This document shows, piece after piece, positions 8,952-18,066 of a DNA stretch of 64,000 nucleotides. Numbering within the stretch: position 1 is the stretch's first letter; the number at the start of each line of letters is the position of its first letter. The notes beneath the pieces were generated by a model, which made no database searches, was not told where the DNA came from, and was given only the letters and a program-made list of their open reading frames with translations. This stretch comes from an uncultured Flammeovirgaceae bacterium (GTDB lineage Bacteria; Bacteroidota; Bacteroidia; Cytophagales; Cyclobacteriaceae), in contig CAKZYA010000058.1 in assembly GCA_937883755.1 (NCBI GenBank), forward strand, positions 186,001-250,000, written 5' to 3'. The position numbers were made by a program, and so were the translations under genes.

Positions 8952-10279
8952 TGGATTGGCCAACTAGACCTTTAAAAGAACTTTGTAGAATAGAGAAAGG
9001 AGCTATCGGAATTACCAAGGCGAAACCGGGACCATATCCTTTGGTGACTTTAGCCGAAGAACGAAAAGAACATAATGATTACCAATTTGATACAAAGGCG
9101 GTAATTATTCCTCTAGTTTCCTCTACAGGGCATGGGCATGCGAGCATAAAGCGAATCCATTACCAGGAAGGCAAGTTCACTGTCGGAACTATTCTTTGTG
9201 CGGTGGTCCCAAATAATGAATCTGAATTACACCCCTTATTCCTCTATCATTATTTGGATGTATTCAAAGAGCAGCTATTAGTACCTCTCATGAGAGGAAT
9301 GGCGAATGTTACGTTACCCATGAGAAGTTTGGGTGACTTGGAGATTCCTGTTCCGCCCATAGATGATCAATTAGTATGGATTGAGAAATTTAAGTCAGTT
9401 AATCATAAAGAGACAAAGCTTTTAAACGAACTAAGCCATCAACAAACCCTACTAAAGCAACTGCGCCAAGCCATATTGCAGGAAGCCGTACAAGGTAAAC
9501 TTACCGAACAGTGGCGGTCAGCCCATCCCGAGGTAGAACCAGCATCGGCACTGCTGGAACGAATCCAAGCCGAAAAAGCCCAGCTGGTGAAAGAAAAGAA
9601 GATCAAAAAATCCAGACCCCTTTCTCCAATCACTCCCGACGAAATCCCCTTTGACCTTCCCGAAGGTTGGGTTTGGTGTAGGCTGGGCGCAGCAGCATTT
9701 AATGTAGAATATGGTACTTCCCAGAAAGCAAGTCTAGATAGTAAAGGAGTGCCAGTCTTGCGAATGGGTAATTTATTGAATGGTAACATCGTATACGATA
9801 ATCTCAAATATGTTCAGAGCACAATAAAAGATCTACCGAGACTCTATCTCAATAAAGGAGACTTGTTGTTTAATAGAACTAATAGCTATGAACTAGTAGG
9901 AAAATCGGGTGTATTTACCCTAGATAAATCTCTTACTTTTGCTTCCTATTTGATAAGAGTAACGTTCGAGGGCAAGATAGTTTCTGAATACGTAAATGCG
10001 TGGATCAATTCTTTAGTATGCAGAGAGACTCAGTTAGAACCTGGGATTATTCAGCAAAACGGTCAGGCTAACTTCAATGGAACAAAATTGAAAAATATTT
10101 TACTTCCTCTTCCCTCGCTTTCAGAACAAAAAGCTATCGTAGAAAAAGTAGAAAGCTTATTAGCGAAAGTCAGTCAGTTGGAAGCGGAAGTGCAGCAGAA
10201 TCGGCAGTACGCAGAGCAGTTGCTGCAATCGGTGCTTCGGGAGGTGATGAATCCGGCAGCTAAAGAAACCACTGCTTAA
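8951..10279 (+). CDS. hsdS: Type I specificity subunit
   Basis: HsdS picks the bipartite target sequence for both methylation and cleavage. The 442-residue protein has the normal two-half layout: a first target-recognition domain (residues 1 to about 140), a coiled-coil spacer with LRQAILQEAVQGKLTEQW, a second recognition domain starting at LPEGWVWCRLG near 237, and a final coiled coil. Both halves look intact. No second hsdS or inverted repeat is nearby, so no shufflon is evident. It overlaps the next gene by one base. Confidence 0.93.
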   Translation: MDWPTRPLKELCRIEKGAIGITKAKPGPYPLVTLAEERKEHNDYQFDTKAVIIPLVSSTGHGHASIKRIHYQEGKFTVGTILCAVVPNNESELHPLFLYHYLDVFKEQLLVPLMRGMANVTLPMRSLGDLEIPVPPIDDQLVWIEKFKSVNHKETKLLNELSHQQTLLKQLRQAILQEAVQGKLTEQWRSAHPEVEPASALLERIQAEKAQLVKEKKIKKSRPLSPITPDEIPFDLPEGWVWCRLGAAAFNVEYGTSQKASLDSKGVPVLRMGNLLNGNIVYDNLKYVQSTIKDLPRLYLNKGDLLFNRTNSYELVGKSGVFTLDKSLTFASYLIRVTFEGKIVSEYVNAWINSLVCRETQLEPGIIQQNGQANFNGTKLKNILLPLPSLSEQKAIVEKVESLLAKVSQLEAEVQQNRQYAEQLLQSVLREVMNPAAKETTA

Positions 10280-11145
10280 TGCCCATTTCTACGGTTTATA
10301 CACAGTATTTCATTGAAGAGCTTGATACCGATGGGCACGCCCCCATGAAGTTCTACTGCGATGATGGCCGAGTGTACTACTGCAAGTACCGATTAAATCT
10401 CAAAAAAGAGATTGAATTAGACTTTCTCACTTACGAAGTAGTTGCCCACGAACTGCTTCAGTACCTCAATATTCCCACTCCACCAATTGCCTTCGTAAAT
10501 GTAACGGAAGGTTCTTTTGATCACAATGAACTACGGCGTAATAAATCGCACTGCGCGCCTGGTATCGTCTGTTTTGGCTCGCAGGAAGTAGTGTCTCGTA
10601 TCCTTTCACCCATTGAGAAAATTAGCAATAAATATGATTTCAATCAGTTGGCTAATCCCGCAGATTTACTCCGAATCGCTCTGTTTGATCAGTGGGTAGG
10701 AAACGCTGACCGGGGCAAACCTATTGATGAAGGATATAACTTTAATCTACTAATGGCTGATCTGGATAAAAAGCAACAATACGTAGCTTTTGACCATGCT
10801 TTTATCTTTGGAGGAGAGAACCAGCTACGTATATTCAACCCCCAATCTGTTGGCTTTCAAAAAGATAGCTTGCTAGGTTGTGAATATTTTTGGTCAGTTT
10901 TGCGTTATATACCTACCGAAAATTGTTTGAACGCGATTGAGCAATTTTTCGTACTTTTACAAACCGATGAATGGCACACGATCATATCCAATACTATCGC
11001 CGAATGCGCGACGACCTGGCCGCTTCCCCCGAATATGGAAGAGCGGATCATTAATTTTTTAAGCAGTCGCGCGGCGAACCGTCCTGACCGCCTGGATATG
11101 CTACAAGAGACCATTCAAAACCATTTATTGCAACACCGATCATGA
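10279..11145 (+). CDS. HipA-like kinase family protein
   Basis: A 288-residue protein of the shorter HipA_2-like kinase family, related to the HipA Ser/Thr kinases. The catalytic region reads DQWVGNADR (137-145) followed by asparagines at 154 and 156, with FDHA at 171-174 as the likely metal-binding motif. No HipB-type antitoxin gene is adjacent. Its start overlaps hsdS by one base and its end overlaps the next gene by four (ATGA), so it is translated with the restriction operon. Family members often sit beside a DUF3037-like protein, as here. Kinase activity and target are inferred. Confidence 0.72.
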   Translation: MPISTVYTQYFIEELDTDGHAPMKFYCDDGRVYYCKYRLNLKKEIELDFLTYEVVAHELLQYLNIPTPPIAFVNVTEGSFDHNELRRNKSHCAPGIVCFGSQEVVSRILSPIEKISNKYDFNQLANPADLLRIALFDQWVGNADRGKPIDEGYNFNLLMADLDKKQQYVAFDHAFIFGGENQLRIFNPQSVGFQKDSLLGCEYFWSVLRYIPTENCLNAIEQFFVLLQTDEWHTIISNTIAECATTWPLPPNMEERIINFLSSRAANRPDRLDMLQETIQNHLLQHRS

Positions 11146-12041
11146 AAGCCTACTTAGCACCAATATACTGTCAGACAAATTCCCTCAGTCAAGAAAAGCT
11201 GACGCTGGGTTTAATCCTTTTTGCGGTAGAATCTGCTATGGATTCAGCGGAAGGCCACCCACCCGTAATCTTTTTCAAACTGTCTGAGAAGAAGGCGCAA
11301 ATTGCTGAGAAGTTGACGGACGTATCCAAAAACTTCTTTACCACTACCGAGAAATACATTCAGAACGTAATTGAGGACTTAGAGAATCAGCCACCACTAT
11401 TTAGCAAGCTATCTAAGAAGGCATCACTAACAAATGAAAAAGCATATAAGTACCTTCAAAAGTATGCCCATGGCTTAGTGGAATTTGGTGAACTGAAGCC
11501 ATTTAGTGGTCAGATAAACGAAAAAGTGTTTGAGAAGCTCTTTGCTGATTTTACGGGAGATGAATCGGGGCTTATTCCCAAAAAACTGAAGAAAGAAAGC
11601 TTTTCGACCGTTTTGAAATCACACTTGAATACTCCTAAACTTCAGGAAAAAGCAGACATAGATTATAAGTTTACCCCAGATAAACTTCCCGGAATCTTGA
11701 AGCCTACCAAAGCCGAACTCATTACAGTAAATGGTCAGGTACAATCGCTTCATGGCTTAAACCTTGAGCATAAGAATGAGACGATTTCCAATCATCTCAA
11801 TGAGCTAGAAGTATATTACTACGCTCTAAAGGACTATGTAGTAGGTAAGTCTCAATTAGAAAAGCTTACCATAGCTTTTAATCCCCCAAAAACTCAGAGT
11901 GAACAAGAAAAACTATTCAATACTGCTCTTAAGCAGAAGGACTCACTGTTTGAGTTTTTACCCGTAGATGAGGTAGATGACTTCACTCAGTCAGTTTCTA
12001 CTGAAGATTACCGAAAGTTCACCGAGGTTTTTGGGGAATAA
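11142..12041 (+). CDS. DUF3037-like partner of HipA-like kinase
   Basis: A 299-residue soluble, lysine-rich protein. The N-terminal YCQTNSLSQEKLTLGLILFAVE recalls DUF3037 proteins, which commonly pair with HipA-like kinases. The rest is not recognised. The four-base overlap with the kinase gene argues for a functional pair, perhaps a regulator or substrate of the kinase. It is the last gene of the hsd operon; the next gene is convergent. The family assignment is tentative and rests on the N-terminus and gene context. Confidence 0.5.
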   Translation: MKAYLAPIYCQTNSLSQEKLTLGLILFAVESAMDSAEGHPPVIFFKLSEKKAQIAEKLTDVSKNFFTTTEKYIQNVIEDLENQPPLFSKLSKKASLTNEKAYKYLQKYAHGLVEFGELKPFSGQINEKVFEKLFADFTGDESGLIPKKLKKESFSTVLKSHLNTPKLQEKADIDYKFTPDKLPGILKPTKAELITVNGQVQSLHGLNLEHKNETISNHLNELEVYYYALKDYVVGKSQLEKLTIAFNPPKTQSEQEKLFNTALKQKDSLFEFLPVDEVDDFTQSVSTEDYRKFTEVFGE

Positions 12042-12103
12042 ACTATTTTAAGGGAAACAGAGAGTAATTAGCCCGCCCCAAGTAAATAGGCAGGTAGTTA
12101 TTT

Positions 12104-12763
12104 TCAGTTTCCCAACCCATCTTCGTTTTTCTTAGCACTACTGTCCTTACTACTATCGTTAGCTGTTTTACTACTATCGCAGGAGTATTCTTTTAAGCTT
12201 TTTAGCCGTAACTTATCCAACAAAGCAATAATATTTGCTACACTACTTGTATTAGAAGCACGAATACTCTCTCGCACAGAGACCGCTAGGCCAAGTATTG
12301 CAGTTACTTCCCCCACCCCAAAAGATTGGGCTTTAAAGGCGAGTGTATCGTCTGGATCAATAACCAGAGTGGCAGAATCTAATAGATCAACTAATCTCTC
12401 TAGTTCATCTATACTTTTTACATAAGGTTTTATTTGGCTATTTACATTTCGTTCGCCTCTGTAGTACTCATCTATTTGACTTACTAGCTTAGCTTTGTTC
12501 TTTACTGACACTCTCAAAACTAATTGGTCGATAATCTGATCTTGAGCATTTTTAAGTCCTAGATAAGCCGATATAAAATTAATATCAGAGTTTTTTGCTG
12601 CTTGGCAGTAACGGATGGTCATGATACTATCTACGGCTCCCCGTATGTAAGCAAGCTTACCGGCTAATCCATAACCGGAGTTCTTCTGAGCAAAAGCATT
12701 GTTCTGTCCGAAAAGAACACTTACTAAAACGATTATTATACATCTACTTATATGATAAATCAT
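12104..12763 (-). CDS. Exported protein of unknown function
   Basis: I do not recognise this 219-residue protein. It starts with a typical signal peptide (MIYHISRCIIIVLVSVLFG...NAFAQ), so it is probably periplasmic. The mature part is mostly helical in character, and the C-terminal 20 residues are rich in Ser, Lys and Asp. It lies 52 bp downstream of the lipoprotein gene on the same strand, with the kinase/regulator pair further upstream. This suggests one envelope-related unit, but no function can be assigned. Confidence 0.6.
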   Translation of the reverse strand: MIYHISRCIIIVLVSVLFGQNNAFAQKNSGYGLAGKLAYIRGAVDSIMTIRYCQAAKNSDINFISAYLGLKNAQDQIIDQLVLRVSVKNKAKLVSQIDEYYRGERNVNSQIKPYVKSIDELERLVDLLDSATLVIDPDDTLAFKAQSFGVGEVTAILGLAVSVRESIRASNTSSVANIIALLDKLRLKSLKEYSCDSSKTANDSSKDSSAKKNEDGLGN

Positions 12764-12815
12764 GTTATTATTAGGTTTCGATTATTAGACAATGTTTGTT
12801 GTGGATTGGGTATAG

Positions 12816-14162
12816 TCAAAATGGGTTCTCAATTTCAACTGCTAATCTTCTGAAAGTAACTTTCGGATCAAGCGATAATTTAGCTTTTATTCCTGAGTCT
12901 TCGTTTTTATCACTAAATAAAGCCACCTCTTTCCCATTAAAATAGGTGGCGTACAATTCGTAGTGTTTTAACTTATCAGACATAGTAACAAAGTGAGTCC
13001 CATAGGTCAATAAGCCTTCATTTTTGTTATCTGATTCAAAATTTAACATCCGGGACTCAGTAATATTTTCTAACCATTGATATTCAGCTTCTACGATAGC
13101 CGTCCTTCCACAGTCGTGACATTGATTGGCTGAATTGAAGCGTAACTTAGTATTCCGGTCATGGTATTGAGGGGGGTGTACCCAAGAGTGGGAACCATTA
13201 ACAGAAATGCGATGATTTCCTGTAAACCTCTGAGTTACTGGATCAGCTATAGTTACTTCAGTAGTGTATGTATTCCATCTTCCATATTTTCCAGTCGGCC
13301 CCATACCTCTAGTAAACGACTGCCATGCTCTCTGTTCAGACCATTTCTGCCCTTCATAAAATTCACGTAATTGATATCTGATAGGAAATTTTGGTAACAG
13401 TAGAACGTCGCTAGAATATTCATAGAAAGACTCTTCAGTATTATCATCAAAACATTGGATTACAATGCTCGTTCGGCCAATTTCACTCTCTGTGAATCTG
13501 TGATTCAATATCTTCACGGGAACTGAAAAACGGAGGATATTAGCTGCTTCTCCACCGAACACATTGTTCGCATCAACTTCTACACTATCAATGAGGATTT
13601 TATAAGTTCTACCTGGTTGAAACGCATTTCCCAATAATCGGAAGGAGTAGCTCCCTTCGTTTTGAAATTGAATACCGTACCCATCAATTCTCCTGATTAA
13701 ATAAAGATCCTTTTTTAACGGAAGTTGATTGATGATGTTTTGAACATCCAAGTACGCAAAGTCCTGGATTTCCAAAACCCCTCCCTGTACGTTATCAACT
13801 AAATCATTCAACACCGAAGCTGCGTCATCTAACTCTTTTGACACGAATTCCCGGTTTCTAGCTGTTTCCTGCTGAAGCTGGTATGCTAAAGATTGGGCTA
13901 ATAGGTCTAAGGTTCTAAGATTCTTTTCTAGTAAATAGTCAGCTTGTGTGCCTAAACGATCTAAGGAGAAACCAATTTTGTCCACGCTCTCAGTAATTTT
14001 ACCCCCAACAATCGCAGCAGATACTACTTGTCCGACGTCCGCATTAACGCCATTATTGGGGGCACATCCACTTTGCTGGATGAGTAAAAATACATAAAGG
14101 TAGCATCCAAGATAGGCACTAATTGAAACCAAAGTACCAACAACATTTTTTGACTTTTTCAT
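12816..14162 (-). CDS. Putative lipoprotein of unknown function
   Basis: A 448-residue protein with an N-terminal hydrophobic segment ending in IQQSGC, a plausible lipobox. Residues 50-125 look like a coiled coil (VDKIGFSLDRLGTQADYLLEK and following). The C-terminal half is beta-rich with aromatic residues and a CHDCG motif that could bind metal. No family was recognised. It is followed by an exported protein gene and preceded by the response regulator gene (gap 116 bp), all on the minus strand. It is probably island cargo acting at the envelope. Confidence 0.6.
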   Translation of the reverse strand: MKKSKNVVGTLVSISAYLGCYLYVFLLIQQSGCAPNNGVNADVGQVVSAAIVGGKITESVDKIGFSLDRLGTQADYLLEKNLRTLDLLAQSLAYQLQQETARNREFVSKELDDAASVLNDLVDNVQGGVLEIQDFAYLDVQNIINQLPLKKDLYLIRRIDGYGIQFQNEGSYSFRLLGNAFQPGRTYKILIDSVEVDANNVFGGEAANILRFSVPVKILNHRFTESEIGRTSIVIQCFDDNTEESFYEYSSDVLLLPKFPIRYQLREFYEGQKWSEQRAWQSFTRGMGPTGKYGRWNTYTTEVTIADPVTQRFTGNHRISVNGSHSWVHPPQYHDRNTKLRFNSANQCHDCGRTAIVEAEYQWLENITESRMLNFESDNKNEGLLTYGTHFVTMSDKLKHYELYATYFNGKEVALFSDKNEDSGIKAKLSLDPKVTFRRLAVEIENPF

Positions 14163-14278
14163 GATAATAAGAATTAAGTGATTAAATGAATTGATGATAT
14201 CTGAGCATAGCTAGCCCACTCAGATAGTATATGACTACTGACAATAGTTTAAAGTAAAGTGTACTCGTTATGGAAAAC

Positions 14279-14923
14279 CTAGTCTACCAACCCATGCTCA
14301 AATGCATATCGTACTAAACCCACCGTATTTTTGACATTCAGCTTGCTCAGTAAATTTTTGCGATGGGTGTCAACGGTGTGAGTACTAATGAATAGCTTCT
14401 CAGCAATTTCTTGAGTGGTATATTCCTGCACTAACAATTTTAGAATATCCTTCTCCCGAGCGGTAATTTCTGGTAGCTCTTTTTCCTGTTTCTGAGCAAT
14501 ACTTTCCATCATCTTAGCCATTACCTCTTTTCCGTAATATGTTCTACCCTGATCCAACGAATGTATGGCATTGAGTAACTCATCTCTTCCAGTGTTTTTT
14601 AGAATAAATCCATCCGCTCCAACCTCCAGCATTTGCCTAATAAATTCAGGTTTGTTGTACATAGTCAAAATGAGAACTTTGATATCAGGATGATGAACCT
14701 TTACATATTTGGTTACCTGAATGCCATCCATTATCGGCATATTGATATCGATAATTATTTGGTCAGGTTCATTCTGATTCAAAAGATCTAATAGATTCTT
14801 GCCATTGAGTGCTTCACCTATCACTTTTACTGATGAGTCCATTGCCAATAGTCCCACTAAGCCATCTACAACCATCTGGTGGTCATCAGCGATCATAATC
14901 TTTATCGGTTTATCAGTGCTCAT
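14279..14923 (-). CDS. NarL/FixJ-family response regulator
   Basis: A 214-residue two-component regulator. The receiver domain has ADDH acidic residues (12-15), the phospho-acceptor D59 in IIIDINMP, and a conserved lysine in LKNTG near 108. The LuxR-type HTH spans about 151-214 (ITAREKDILKLL...TVDTHRKNLLSKL). Its ATG overlaps the kinase stop by four bases, so the two form a coupled cognate pair. Targets are unknown; the lipoprotein genes just downstream are candidates by position. Confidence 0.92.
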   Translation of the reverse strand: MSTDKPIKIMIADDHQMVVDGLVGLLAMDSSVKVIGEALNGKNLLDLLNQNEPDQIIIDINMPIMDGIQVTKYVKVHHPDIKVLILTMYNKPEFIRQMLEVGADGFILKNTGRDELLNAIHSLDQGRTYYGKEVMAKMMESIAQKQEKELPEITAREKDILKLLVQEYTTQEIAEKLFISTHTVDTHRKNLLSKLNVKNTVGLVRYAFEHGLVD

Positions 14924-16857
14924 ACCGGTATTTCAATTATGTTAGTAGTACCATGACCTAGTACTGAGTCTGTATTCCAGCTACCTTCTAACGCGGCTAC
15001 TCTGGACTGAATATTCTTTAGCCCCATACCTTTATAGGTGTCATCTGCTCGGAAACCAATACCATTATCCTCTACCATCAACGTGAGAGTGCCATTATGA
15101 CGGGTTAACTGAATTACTATCTTGGAGGCTCTAGAATGTTTCAATACGTTGCTTACGAACTCCTGCACAATTCGATAGAGTTGTAACTCGATTTGGTTGT
15201 TCAGTCTATCATCTAGTTGATGGATAAAAATATTCATGGTGACCTGACCGGAACTTTCTACAGTATCTTTAAGATCGTTTAGAGCCGCAACCAACCCAAA
15301 TTTTGTAAGAACACCGGACAACATATTATGTGAAATCTCCCGTACTTCCGTCACGGCATCGTCTAATAGCTCGTTTGCTTTCTGATAAGCCGGAGAATCT
15401 TTAACTTGTTCTTGAACTGCACCGAAGTTAAGCTTAATGGCTGAAATCATACTACCTAGACGATCATGTAGGTCTTCAGCTATACGCTTTCGCTCAATTT
15501 CCTGTCCCTCAATCATTGAGTTGATAGATTTTATCTCCTGTTCGTTAAGTAATTGATCTATTCTCTTTTGATTGAGTTCCTCATTTTTGGCATTTATTAA
15601 CTTAAGTGATTTCTGTCTTTGGAATAGGTAGGCCGCTGTAACTAATGCAAGAAGGGTAAATAGAATTAAGACAATAAGAAGCGCATTTCGTCTTTTTGTC
15701 ATCTCTTCAATGACTCTAAAAAAATCTTTTACTATATGAAGATTGTCATCACTATTCGTGTAACTTAAATATTCTCTCTGATCTTCTAATCTAGTCATGT
15801 GTATTGAATCACTGATTATGGTTAGGGTATCAAGGTGTTGATAAGCGATGTCATACTGATCTACATTGAAATTAACAATAGCTAAATGGCGATGCAGTTT
15901 TTGTATAAGGTCATGGTATTTCAGCTCCGTTGAGAGGGATAAACTTTTATTAGCATACAGTACTGACTGTGAATAATCTTCTTGTAAATGACAAATGTTG
16001 CTGTATCTAAATAGAACCTCCGCTAACCCATGTAATTCTTTAAAATGACTGTAAGATTTTACCTTAATATACTCTCGTAAGCTCTCTAGGTAATAAGACT
16101 GAGCAGAGTCATATTGATCTAGTTTTTCATGGTACAACCCCATATTGCTTAGGTACTGTGCAAATAGTATAGGGGTAGAACTAGATTCAATTAATCTGTA
16201 AGCTTCAGCAAAATGAGATTTACTCTCGTCAAACGAGGCCATTTGCAAATAGCATAAACCTATTTTCAATCTTAATAATGCCAATTCGTGCCTGTCAGTT
16301 AAAATCTCAATGGCATATAGATAGTACCCTAAAGCCCTTTCATAATCTCGATCTATCAAATATATTTCATCTGTAGATATGTTGAACCAGAGAATATCTA
16401 ATTCTGATTTGTTTGACAAATCATTTCTAATCAAAAAAGCGTAGAAATATGAATCCATCGCTATTTGAAAATGACCATTGTTAAGATAAGCAAAACCCAA
16501 GCTCTCATGTGTAGTAGCCATCATAATACTATCTCCTAGCCTAGAAGATATATCTAAAACCTGACGATGCAACGAAATAGCAGATTTATACTCACCGATT
16601 TTGTTATAGAGGTTACCGAGAATTTGTTTGTAATGCAACATCAAATGTCTATCGTATTTTTTAGTACTAACTCGCAGTTCTTGTTTGTAATATGCTATTG
16701 TGTCTTCAATGTTTTGGTAGTCTACTACATAGAGACTATCTAAATGAATTCTTATGCTATCAACATTTACTATTGGCTGAGCTTTTATAGTGCAGTAATC
16801 TACTAACACGATTAAGTAAATAATAAGTAGAATTCTACAGAACAATATCACTTTCAT
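14920..16857 (-). CDS. TPR-containing sensor histidine kinase (HisKA_3)
   Basis: A 645-residue membrane kinase. A signal peptide or N-terminal anchor is followed by about seven TPR-like helical repeats (residues 70-360), a transmembrane segment (392-411), a coiled linker and a HisKA_3 dimerisation domain with H464 in AEDLHDRLG. The ATPase domain has DNGIGF and GMGLKNIQSR. The TPR region would face the periplasm and sense an unknown signal. It pairs with the response regulator at 14279-14923. This architecture is common in Bacteroidota. Confidence 0.9.
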   Translation of the reverse strand: MKVILFCRILLIIYLIVLVDYCTIKAQPIVNVDSIRIHLDSLYVVDYQNIEDTIAYYKQELRVSTKKYDRHLMLHYKQILGNLYNKIGEYKSAISLHRQVLDISSRLGDSIMMATTHESLGFAYLNNGHFQIAMDSYFYAFLIRNDLSNKSELDILWFNISTDEIYLIDRDYERALGYYLYAIEILTDRHELALLRLKIGLCYLQMASFDESKSHFAEAYRLIESSSTPILFAQYLSNMGLYHEKLDQYDSAQSYYLESLREYIKVKSYSHFKELHGLAEVLFRYSNICHLQEDYSQSVLYANKSLSLSTELKYHDLIQKLHRHLAIVNFNVDQYDIAYQHLDTLTIISDSIHMTRLEDQREYLSYTNSDDNLHIVKDFFRVIEEMTKRRNALLIVLILFTLLALVTAAYLFQRQKSLKLINAKNEELNQKRIDQLLNEQEIKSINSMIEGQEIERKRIAEDLHDRLGSMISAIKLNFGAVQEQVKDSPAYQKANELLDDAVTEVREISHNMLSGVLTKFGLVAALNDLKDTVESSGQVTMNIFIHQLDDRLNNQIELQLYRIVQEFVSNVLKHSRASKIVIQLTRHNGTLTLMVEDNGIGFRADDTYKGMGLKNIQSRVAALEGSWNTDSVLGHGTTNIIEIPV

Positions 16858-16962
16858 TAGAGTAGCTTATAACCAGATGCATAGCTAATACAATCTGTCA
16901 GAAATAGTTGATTACGGATATTAAGATCATACCTAATATTCAAGATAAATCATCATTAAATG

Positions 16963-17136
16963 GAAGTGATTTAAACTTTTAAGAAAAGTTATGCGCTAAG
17001 GTTCTGATTTTCAATTCATTAAAATAAATAATTTGCTCAGATTTTTAGTGCAAATTATATTGTGCTTTGTATCACTTAAACTTACTGAGTGTGAAGCTAT
17101 TCTTATGAATCTAATACCAAAAGTTTAAATCACTTC
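16963..17136. mobile_element. MITE-like element, copy 1
   Basis: A 174-bp non-coding element with perfect 18-bp terminal inverted repeats (16963-16980 and 17119-17136; GAAGTGATTTAAACTTTT). It is flanked by a 3-bp duplication, ATG at 16960-16962 and 17137-17139. It is about 85% similar to the copy at 24139-24311. No transposase frame is present, so it would be moved in trans by an IS with matching ends, possibly IS5-type given the 3-bp duplication (inference). It is intergenic here. Confidence 0.85.
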
Positions 17137-17139
17137 ATG

Positions 17140-17429
17140 GACTAGTTTGGTTAATACAAATTTTTACAAAAAAATTAAGATACACAACGCTACAAATAGC
17201 CATTTTGGCTATCCCTAAATTTGGGGATATTTCCTCGGGAAGTCTAAAATTAGCAGACCTCAAAATGCTAATTCTATCTCACTCAAATGAGATAAAAGTT
17301 GGAGGTATGTTATTAGCGTATACGGCCGTTAAGTGCATACTGATAGTTTATTGTTAAGATACATATAACGCTATATGAAACTGATAGTATAATTAGTTAT
17401 ATTTACCTTATGACTAAAAACAACTAATT
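17140..17429. other. Palindrome-rich region before serine recombinase
   Basis: Non-coding. Three short palindromes are packed together: ATAGCC/GGCTAT (17196-17212), ATCCC/GGGAT (17211-17228) and TATCTCA/TGAGATA (17275-17294). They lie upstream of the serine recombinase gene and could be recombinase or regulator binding sites. No gene is seen. Confidence 0.5.
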
Positions 17430-18059
17430 ATGCACTATGGATATATCCGTGTAAGCACCTCGGAACAGACGGTAGAATCGCAGAAGAACCTGATTTCCCG
17501 CTACTGCGTAGATCATAAGATTGGCATTGACGAATGGATTGCTTTGGAAATGTCTTCGCGCAAAGACCTACGGCAGCGTAAGATTCAACCCCTACTGGAT
17601 AGGCTCACCCCGGATGATACGGTGATTGTATCCGAACTCTCCCGGCTAGGCCGCTCTATCAAAGAAGTGCTCTTCATCATTGAACAGATGGTAGAGCAAA
17701 AGCGAGCCCGTCTTATCTTGATCAAGCAGAATATCGTTCTTGACCCCCATAACCGTAAGGATGTTACCAACAAAGTACTAATCACCATCTTTTCTATGAT
17801 GGCTGAGCTGGAGCGCGACTTTATCTCCGAACGAACCAAAGAAGGCTTAAAAGCCCGCAAAGCTAAGGGGATTACACTTGGTAAGCCTAAAGGTACCATT
17901 CAAGCTTCAATGTACGATCAAGACCGCGATAAGATTATGCACCTGCACCAAATGGGGGTACCCTTGCAAACTATTATCAAAACCCATCTAGGCTACGGCA
18001 AGTATCTCTCGCTAAAAAACTATATTGAGAAGCGGAAGACTACCGTAGCCTTGAGTTAG
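17430..18059 (+). CDS. Serine recombinase (resolvase/invertase family)
   Basis: A 209-residue small serine recombinase. The catalytic serine is S9 in YGYIRVSTSEQ; SELSRLGRS and the MMAELERDFISERTKEGL helix are conserved, and a C-terminal HTH-like region follows KGITLGKPKGT. The length matches Pin/Hin-type enzymes. It would act at short palindromic sites, possibly those just upstream. It converges with the coiled-coil HTH protein gene, with 7 bp between them. No invertible segment with inverted repeats was identified. Confidence 0.9.
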   Translation: MHYGYIRVSTSEQTVESQKNLISRYCVDHKIGIDEWIALEMSSRKDLRQRKIQPLLDRLTPDDTVIVSELSRLGRSIKEVLFIIEQMVEQKRARLILIKQNIVLDPHNRKDVTNKVLITIFSMMAELERDFISERTKEGLKARKAKGITLGKPKGTIQASMYDQDRDKIMHLHQMGVPLQTIIKTHLGYGKYLSLKNYIEKRKTTVALS

Positions 18060-18066
18060 CCCAATG

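Noticed and set aside
8951-10279. Phase-variable hsdS shuffling, given the serine recombinase in the same island
   Set aside because: There is only one hsdS, with no partial copies or inverted repeats, and the recombinase is 7 kb away.
10279-11145. Classical HipBA toxin-antitoxin pair
   Set aside because: No HipB-type HTH gene is adjacent; the partner is a larger, non-HTH protein and the kinase is of the shorter HipA_2-like type.
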